A stretch of 64,000 nt of DNA from Sinomonas terrae. Lineage in GTDB: Bacteria; Actinomycetota; Actinomycetes; Actinomycetales; Micrococcaceae. The notes under the pieces were generated by a model. That model was not told the DNA's origin. It made no database searches and worked only from the letters and a program-made list of their open reading frames with translations. Each line of letters begins with the position of its first letter. Position 1 is the stretch's first letter. The DNA lies in contig NZ_JAKZBV010000001.1 of the NCBI RefSeq assembly GCF_022539255.1, forward strand, positions 1,240,001 through 1,304,000, written 5' to 3'. The translations under genes were made by a program, and so were the position numbers. Positions 59,701 through 64,000 of this stretch are shown here, in pieces.

Positions 59701-59706
59701 TGAAAC

Positions 59707-60894
59707 ATGTCCCTGACGTCCGATCAGCTCACGCTCCCGCCGCTCGTTGAGCCGGCGCCTCCGCTCACTCCCAAAGAGGTGCAGCGCTATTCGCGGCACG
59801 TCATCATTCCCGAGATCGGGGACATAGGGCAGCGGCGGCTGAAGAACGCGAGGGTCCTCGTCATCGGGGCCGGGGGCTTGGGCTCGCCGGCCCTCCTGTA
59901 CCTCGCCGCCGCGGGAGTCGGAACCCTCGGGATCGTCGACGACGACGCCGTGGAGCTCAGCAACCTGCAGCGGCAGGTCATCCATGGCGTCTCCGACGTC
60001 GGGCGCCCGAAGGCGCATTCCGCCCGGGACGCAGTCCGAGAGCTCAACCCTCTCGTCGATGTCCGCCTCCACGAGGTGTACCTCGACTCCTCGAACGCGC
60101 TCGAGATCTTCGAGGATTACGACCTCATCCTCGACGGCACGGACAATTTCGCGACGCGCTACCTCGTCAACGATGCTGCGGCGATCCTCGGCAAACCCTA
60201 TGTGTGGGGGTCGATCTTCCGCTTCGACGGACAGGTGAGCGTGTTCTGGGAGAAGTACGGCCCCACGTATCGCGACCTCTATCCGGAGGCTCCCCCTGCA
60301 GGCTCCGTTCCATCATGCGGCGAGGGCGGCGTGTACGGGATGCTGTGCGCGACTATCGGGGCCTCGATGGTGACAGAGGCAGTCAAGCTCATCACCGGCG
60401 TCGGCCGCACCCTGCTCGGGCGAGTCCAGCTCTACGACGCCCTGCGCGCGACCTGGCGCGAACTCCGCGTAGCGAAGGATCCAGAGGGGCAACCCATCAC
60501 CGAACTCATCGACTATGAGGCGTTCTGCGATGTCGCCCCCGCCGCTCCGACCGCCGCAGGGGGTTCGGTCACGGCCGTCGAGTTGGCGGAGATGCTCGCT
60601 GCCCGGGACGCGGGCCTCCGCGACTTCGAACTCATCGACGTCCGGGAACCGGGGGAGTATGCAATGGTGAGCATTCCCGGCGCGCGGCTCATCCCTCAAG
60701 GGCGCCTTCTCTCAGGCGAGGCCTGGGGTCAGCTCCCCAAGGACAAGGACATCGTCTTCCACTGCAAGTCGGGAGTGCGTTCTGCGAACGTCCTCGCAGC
60801 TGCCCGGGAGGCCGGATTCGGCACGGCGCGGCACCTCGAGGGCGGAGTCCTCGCATGGGTCAGGGATGTGGAGCCGGAGAAGCCGACGTACTGA
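59707..60894 (+). CDS. moeZ: Adenylyltransferase/sulfurtransferase MoeZ
   Basis: A 395-aa fusion of an E1-like adenylating domain and a C-terminal rhodanese domain. The ThiF/MoeB part has VIGAGGLGSPALLYLAAAGV and DGTDNFATRYLVND; the rhodanese loop HCKSGVRSANV carries the persulfide cysteine. It activates Gly-Gly sulfur carriers such as MoaD, CysO or ThiS. With no thiF in the nearby thi operon, it could serve ThiS (inference). A SCGEGGVYG cysteine is conserved in the adenylating domain. Confidence 0.93.
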   Translation: MSLTSDQLTLPPLVEPAPPLTPKEVQRYSRHVIIPEIGDIGQRRLKNARVLVIGAGGLGSPALLYLAAAGVGTLGIVDDDAVELSNLQRQVIHGVSDVGRPKAHSARDAVRELNPLVDVRLHEVYLDSSNALEIFEDYDLILDGTDNFATRYLVNDAAAILGKPYVWGSIFRFDGQVSVFWEKYGPTYRDLYPEAPPAGSVPSCGEGGVYGMLCATIGASMVTEAVKLITGVGRTLLGRVQLYDALRATWRELRVAKDPEGQPITELIDYEAFCDVAPAAPTAAGGSVTAVELAEMLAARDAGLRDFELIDVREPGEYAMVSIPGARLIPQGRLLSGEAWGQLPKDKDIVFHCKSGVRSANVLAAAREAGFGTARHLEGGVLAWVRDVEPEKPTY

Positions 60895-60950
60895 GGCTGG
60901 CGCCGTCGTCGGCCCCTCCAGACCCGACGAGGAGGCGGGCTGCGGTGCGC

Positions 60951-62300
60951 TCAGCCCACCCGCGAGTGGTCGATCGGACAGTCTTCGGCGGACTCGGCAG
61001 GCTTCTGGCCGTCTCGGTCGTCGCCGAGCGACTCGGCGACGACCGAGGGCAGCTCGATGCTGATGCCGTAGAGCGCGTCGAGCGCGGCGAGGTATTCGGC
61101 TTCGCGGCCCTGCGCCGCCAGCTCACGCGCGCGAACAGTAGGCGTATGGAGGAGCTGTTTGACCATGCGGCGCATGGCGAACTCGACTTCCTCGGCGGCA
61201 GCCGTGCAGCCGTGCCGAGCCCTGACCTTCTCGATCTCGGAATCGAGGACCGCCATGGTGTGGCGGCGCAGTGCCACGATCGCGGCGTCGGCCTGACGTG
61301 CTTGGCGCTGGGACTCGAAGTCCCTCGTGGCGGCGTCGACAATCCGACTGGCTTCGCCGAGGGCCTCCGCCTGCTCCTGGGGGGCTGCGAGGCGCACGGA
61401 CTCGAGGGTCACGAGCTCGATATTCTCGAGCGATCCGACGGCGGGATCGAAGTCGTGGGTCAGCGCGAGATCGATCACGATCAGTTGCTGCCGCGACTCC
61501 GAACGGATGGCGGCAAGCTCAACCGCTTCCATCGGCGTTGTCGACCCGCTGCAGCCGATGAGGACGTCCGCGTGCGCGATGGCATCGGGAAGCTGCTCGC
61601 TCGTCACGGCGACCCCGCCGCGTGCCGCGGCAAACTCCTCGGCTCGGCCTGACGACGAGAACACCTCGACGTGCGTGCAGCCGCGCTCGCGGAGCAGCGC
61701 CATGGTGGCGCCCGCGTAGGCGCCGGTTCCGAACAGGACCGCACGCTTGCCCGACCAGTCGGGCTCTTCGGCGAGATCGGTTGCGAGGTCGAGAGCGACC
61801 GAGACGATGGAAAGGCCGCGGCTGCCGAGCGCCGTCTGGGTCCCGACGTCCTTCGCGGTGCGCGACGCGGCTTGGAAGAGGCGGACGAGCGAGGGGCTCG
61901 CCGTTCCTTCCTGCTGAGCGGAGATGAGCGCGCGGCGCACCTGGCCCGCGATCTCGCGTTCCCCGACGACGGCGGAGTCGAGTCCCGAGCTCACCGCGAA
62001 GAGGTGGCGGGCGACGTCGGCCCCGTCCTTGGTGCGGAAAATGTCCGAGACAGTGGGGCCGGGCAGCCCGCTCCGCTGGCTGATCTCGGCGACGAGGGCC
62101 GAGCGGGCTGCCTCAAGGTCTTCAGGTGCGGGTGCCTCGGCGTAGATCTCGTAGCGGTTGCACGTGGAGAGCACGACGGCACCGGAGACGGCCGGGGACT
62201 CGGAGGCTGATGAGGCCACGGTCGAAGCGCCGTTGCTCAAGAGGGCAACGGTTTCCAGATTCAGATCGGCGTGAGTCGCCACCATCGAGAAAACAACCAC
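60951..62300 (-). CDS. hemA: Glutamyl-tRNA reductase
   Basis: First committed enzyme of C5 heme synthesis, reducing glutamyl-tRNA to glutamate-1-semialdehyde. The 449-aa protein has the catalytic cysteine in STCNRYE (C47), VGEREIAGQVRRAL and the NADPH-binding LFGTGAYAGATMALL. GTG 62300 gives the family-like VVVFSMVATHADL; TATGAT lies 9 nt upstream on the minus strand (62315-62310). Divergent from hemE with 120 bp between starts. The C-terminus carries about 30 extra residues. Confidence 0.94.
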   Translation of the reverse strand: MVVFSMVATHADLNLETVALLSNGASTVASSASESPAVSGAVVLSTCNRYEIYAEAPAPEDLEAARSALVAEISQRSGLPGPTVSDIFRTKDGADVARHLFAVSSGLDSAVVGEREIAGQVRRALISAQQEGTASPSLVRLFQAASRTAKDVGTQTALGSRGLSIVSVALDLATDLAEEPDWSGKRAVLFGTGAYAGATMALLRERGCTHVEVFSSSGRAEEFAAARGGVAVTSEQLPDAIAHADVLIGCSGSTTPMEAVELAAIRSESRQQLIVIDLALTHDFDPAVGSLENIELVTLESVRLAAPQEQAEALGEASRIVDAATRDFESQRQARQADAAIVALRRHTMAVLDSEIEKVRARHGCTAAAEEVEFAMRRMVKQLLHTPTVRARELAAQGREAEYLAALDALYGISIELPSVVAESLGDDRDGQKPAESAEDCPIDHSRVG

Positions 62301-62309
62301 AGCGCGACC

Positions 62310-62315
62310 ATCATA
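62310..62315 (-). promoter_or_regulatory. Candidate -10 of hemA
   Basis: TATGAT on the minus strand, 9 nt before the GTG, predicting a leader of only about 2 nt. Confidence 0.45.
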
Positions 62316-62408
62316 GCTTTTCGATCCGGTGTAGAACACGCCACTTCCAACGAGATCTCGGCGACGCACTTGTGACACATCGTCAGCATGAGGCCTTGCC
62401 CCCTCTGA

Positions 62409-62414
62409 GAGAAT
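62409..62414 (+). promoter_or_regulatory. Candidate -10 of a leaderless hemE transcript
   Basis: GAGAAT ends 6 nt before the ATG at 62421; the hexamer is a weak match and no ribosome site is seen. Confidence 0.35.
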
Positions 62415-62420
62415 CGGCCT

Positions 62421-63476
62421 ATGACCCTCAGCCCTGACCACCCCCTGAAGGACGGCCGGACGGCGCAGTCTCCCCTCATCACGGCGTATCGGGGAGCCCG
62501 CCCGAGCAATCGCCCCGTGTGGTTCATGCGGCAGGCCGGCCGTTCACTGCCCGAGTACCGAACCGCTCGGGAGGGCGTCGGCATGCTCGAGGCGTGCCTC
62601 AAGCCCGAGCTCGCTGCGGAGATCACCGTCCAGCCGGTCCGGCGGCACGGCGTCGACGCCGGCATCTTCTTCTCGGACATCGTCATCCCCCTCAAGCTCG
62701 CGGGGATCGGTGTGGACATCGCGCCAGGCGTTGGGCCGGTGCTCGACCGGCCTATCCGAACCCCCGAGGACGTCGCTGCGCTCCCGCGTCTCGACGACTC
62801 GATCTTCGCGCCGATCCGTGAAGCGGTCCGCCTCACGGTCGAGGAGCTCGGAAACACCCCGCTCATCGGCTTCGCAGGCGCCCCGTTCACCGTCGCCGCC
62901 TACATGATCGAGGGGCGGCCGTCCCGCGACCATCTGGGCCCCCGGACCATGATGCACGGCGACCCCTCGACATGGCAGGCGCTCATGGAGTGGACCGCTG
63001 ACGCCTCGGGTCGGTTCCTGCGGGCGCAGATCGAGGCCGGTGCCTCCGCCGGCCAGCTGTTCGACTCGTGGGCGGGCTCGCTCGGCCTCGAGGACTACCG
63101 CCGCAGCGCGGCCCCGTACTCCTCGAGAGCCTTGGACCACGTCCGCGACCTCGGCGCGCCCCTCGTGCACTTCGGCACCGGCACGTCCGAGCTCCTTGGC
63201 GCGATGTACGAGGTGGGAGTCGACGCAGTCGGAGTGGACTACCGCCTCCCGATCCAGGAGGCCAACCGCCGCTTGGGCGGGCGCGTCGTCCTCCAAGGCA
63301 ACATCGACCCCGCGCTGCTCGCAGCGCCCTGGAACGTCCTCGAGGCGCACGTACGCGAGATCGTCCGCCATGGGGCGTCCGCTCCCGGCCACGTCCTCAA
63401 CCTCGGCCACGGCGTGCCGCCCGAGACCGACCCGGGCGTCCTGACGCGGCTCGTCGAACTCATCCACTCCATCTAG
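62421..63476 (+). CDS. hemE: Uroporphyrinogen decarboxylase
   Basis: Decarboxylates uroporphyrinogen III to coproporphyrinogen III. The 351-aa protein has the N-terminal signature VWFMRQAGRSLPEYR, the catalytic-aspartate region FFSDIVIPLKLAGIGVD and GFAGAPFTVAAYMIEGR. Divergent from hemA; hemY starts 18 nt after its stop, so hemE-hemY form an operon in the usual actinobacterial order. Confidence 0.96.
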   Translation: MTLSPDHPLKDGRTAQSPLITAYRGARPSNRPVWFMRQAGRSLPEYRTAREGVGMLEACLKPELAAEITVQPVRRHGVDAGIFFSDIVIPLKLAGIGVDIAPGVGPVLDRPIRTPEDVAALPRLDDSIFAPIREAVRLTVEELGNTPLIGFAGAPFTVAAYMIEGRPSRDHLGPRTMMHGDPSTWQALMEWTADASGRFLRAQIEAGASAGQLFDSWAGSLGLEDYRRSAAPYSSRALDHVRDLGAPLVHFGTGTSELLGAMYEVGVDAVGVDYRLPIQEANRRLGGRVVLQGNIDPALLAAPWNVLEAHVREIVRHGASAPGHVLNLGHGVPPETDPGVLTRLVELIHSI

Positions 63477-63494
63477 GCGAGATCTAGGCGAGCC

Positions 63495-64000
63495 ATGGAA
63501 CGAGAGCAGGGCGCGGGGGGCCAGAAGCGTGCTCCCCGCGCCGTCGTTGTCGGCGGGGGAGTCGCCGGGCTGTGTGCTGCTCTCGAACTGCGGGGGCGGG
63601 GCATCGACGTCACGGTCCTCGAGGCGGCCGACCGGTGGGGCGGCTGCGTGGGGAGCCACGAGGTCGCAGGGCTCACGCTCGACAGCGGTGCAGAATCCTT
63701 CGCGACCCGGACCGACGGTGTGAAGAGCCTGCTCGGCGATCTCGGCCTCGCGAGCGAGATCGTGGCCCCGCATCCCTCAGGGGCGTGGGTCCAGCTACCC
63801 CGTGGAGCAGAGGAGCTGCCCAAGGCCGGGATCCTCGGCATCCCGTCTAATCCCTGGGACCCAGAGGTGCGTTCGGCTCTGGGCCTGTGGGGATCGCTCA
63901 GGGCGTCCCTCGACCGCTATCTGCCCACCCGGCCGCCGACCGACCAGGCGAGTGTCGCCGCCGTCGTCCGTTCTCGCATGGGCAAGCGGGTCCTCGAGCG
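63495..64000 (+). CDS. hemY: Coproporphyrinogen III/protoporphyrinogen oxidase HemY (CgoX), 5' part only
   Basis: FAD-dependent porphyrinogen oxidase; the window holds the first 168 codons and the gene runs off the end. RAVVVGGGVAGLCAALELRG binds FAD and LEAADRWGGCVGSHEVAGLT is the family's second motif, followed by DSGAESFATR. In Actinobacteria this enzyme oxidises coproporphyrinogen III in the coproporphyrin-dependent heme pathway (established knowledge). The start lies just after a tandem ATCTAGGCGAG duplication covering the hemE stop. Confidence 0.92.
   Translation, partial: MEREQGAGGQKRAPRAVVVGGGVAGLCAALELRGRGIDVTVLEAADRWGGCVGSHEVAGLTLDSGAESFATRTDGVKSLLGDLGLASEIVAPHPSGAWVQLPRGAEELPKAGILGIPSNPWDPEVRSALGLWGSLRASLDRYLPTRPPTDQASVAAVVRSRMGKRVLE

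Noticed and set aside
62544..63773. 409-codon minus-strand frame opposite hemE
   Set aside because: hemE is unambiguous on the plus strand; the antisense translation has no family signature.

Overview
The window is a gene-dense stretch of chromosome from a high-GC Gram-positive actinobacterium. Codons end overwhelmingly in G or C, GTG and TTG starts are frequent, and neighbourhoods such as fdxA-dapC-gltA, dapD/dapE, gluABCD, sigE-anti-sigma-tatB-mrp, the DUF3117 and DUF3107 genes and hemA/hemE/hemY fit Micrococcaceae (Arthrobacter or Sinomonas-like). The genus is an inference from gene order and protein flavour, not from a search. No rRNA, tRNA, CRISPR array, insertion sequence or phage gene was seen.

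Layout. 1-6 kb (minus strand): an arabinoside utilisation operon (GH51 arabinofuranosidase, Tat-type sugar-binding lipoprotein, two permeases) behind a LacI-family regulator with a visible operator. 6.4-13.8 kb: a peptide ABC importer whose first permease is unusually large and whose two ATPases are fused, with a small PH-domain-like gene on the opposite strand inside it. 14-16.4 kb: typA, then two tandem-repeat arrays. 16.4-18.5 kb: a divergent ArsR-like regulator/MFS exporter pair and a small SH3-like protein. 18.7-23.6 kb: fdxA, dapC, gltA, galE and a TetR regulator. 23.6-27.4 kb: two poorly known proteins, then dapD and dapE, which with dapC supply most of the succinylase branch of lysine/diaminopimelate synthesis. 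27.4-30.7 kb: the glutamate importer gluABCD. 30.8-33.6 kb: LOG-family protein, DivIVA-like small protein, PIG-V-like membrane protein and DUF3117. 33.8-40.6 kb: O-methyltransferase, sigE and its zinc anti-sigma factor, tatB, mrp, DUF1003, a membrane-less MgtE-like protein and a general stress protein. 40.8-45.5 kb: a xylose-type importer with a ROK regulator. 45.6-54.2 kb: aminopeptidase P, PHP phosphoesterase, an orphan DNA methyltransferase, a DEAD-box helicase, a DUF559 nuclease-like gene bracketed by inverted 19-bp repeat arrays, and an RNB ribonuclease. 54.3-58.2 kb: pheA, thiE and, across a very compact divergent promoter with a TPP riboswitch, thiO-thiS-thiG. 58.4-64 kb: small membrane protein, DUF3107, TetR, moeZ, and the heme genes hemA, hemE and hemY (cut by the window end).

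Three cross-cutting features stand out. First, at least seven intergenic regions carry short-period tandem repeats (15, 18, 19, 21-22, 31 and 32 bp), mostly next to terminators. Second, many genes lacking a Shine-Dalgarno sequence have a TANNNT -10 hexamer 6-7 nt before the start codon, suggesting leaderless mRNAs. Third, each of the four ABC solute-binding-protein genes is followed at once by an RNA hairpin inside its operon.
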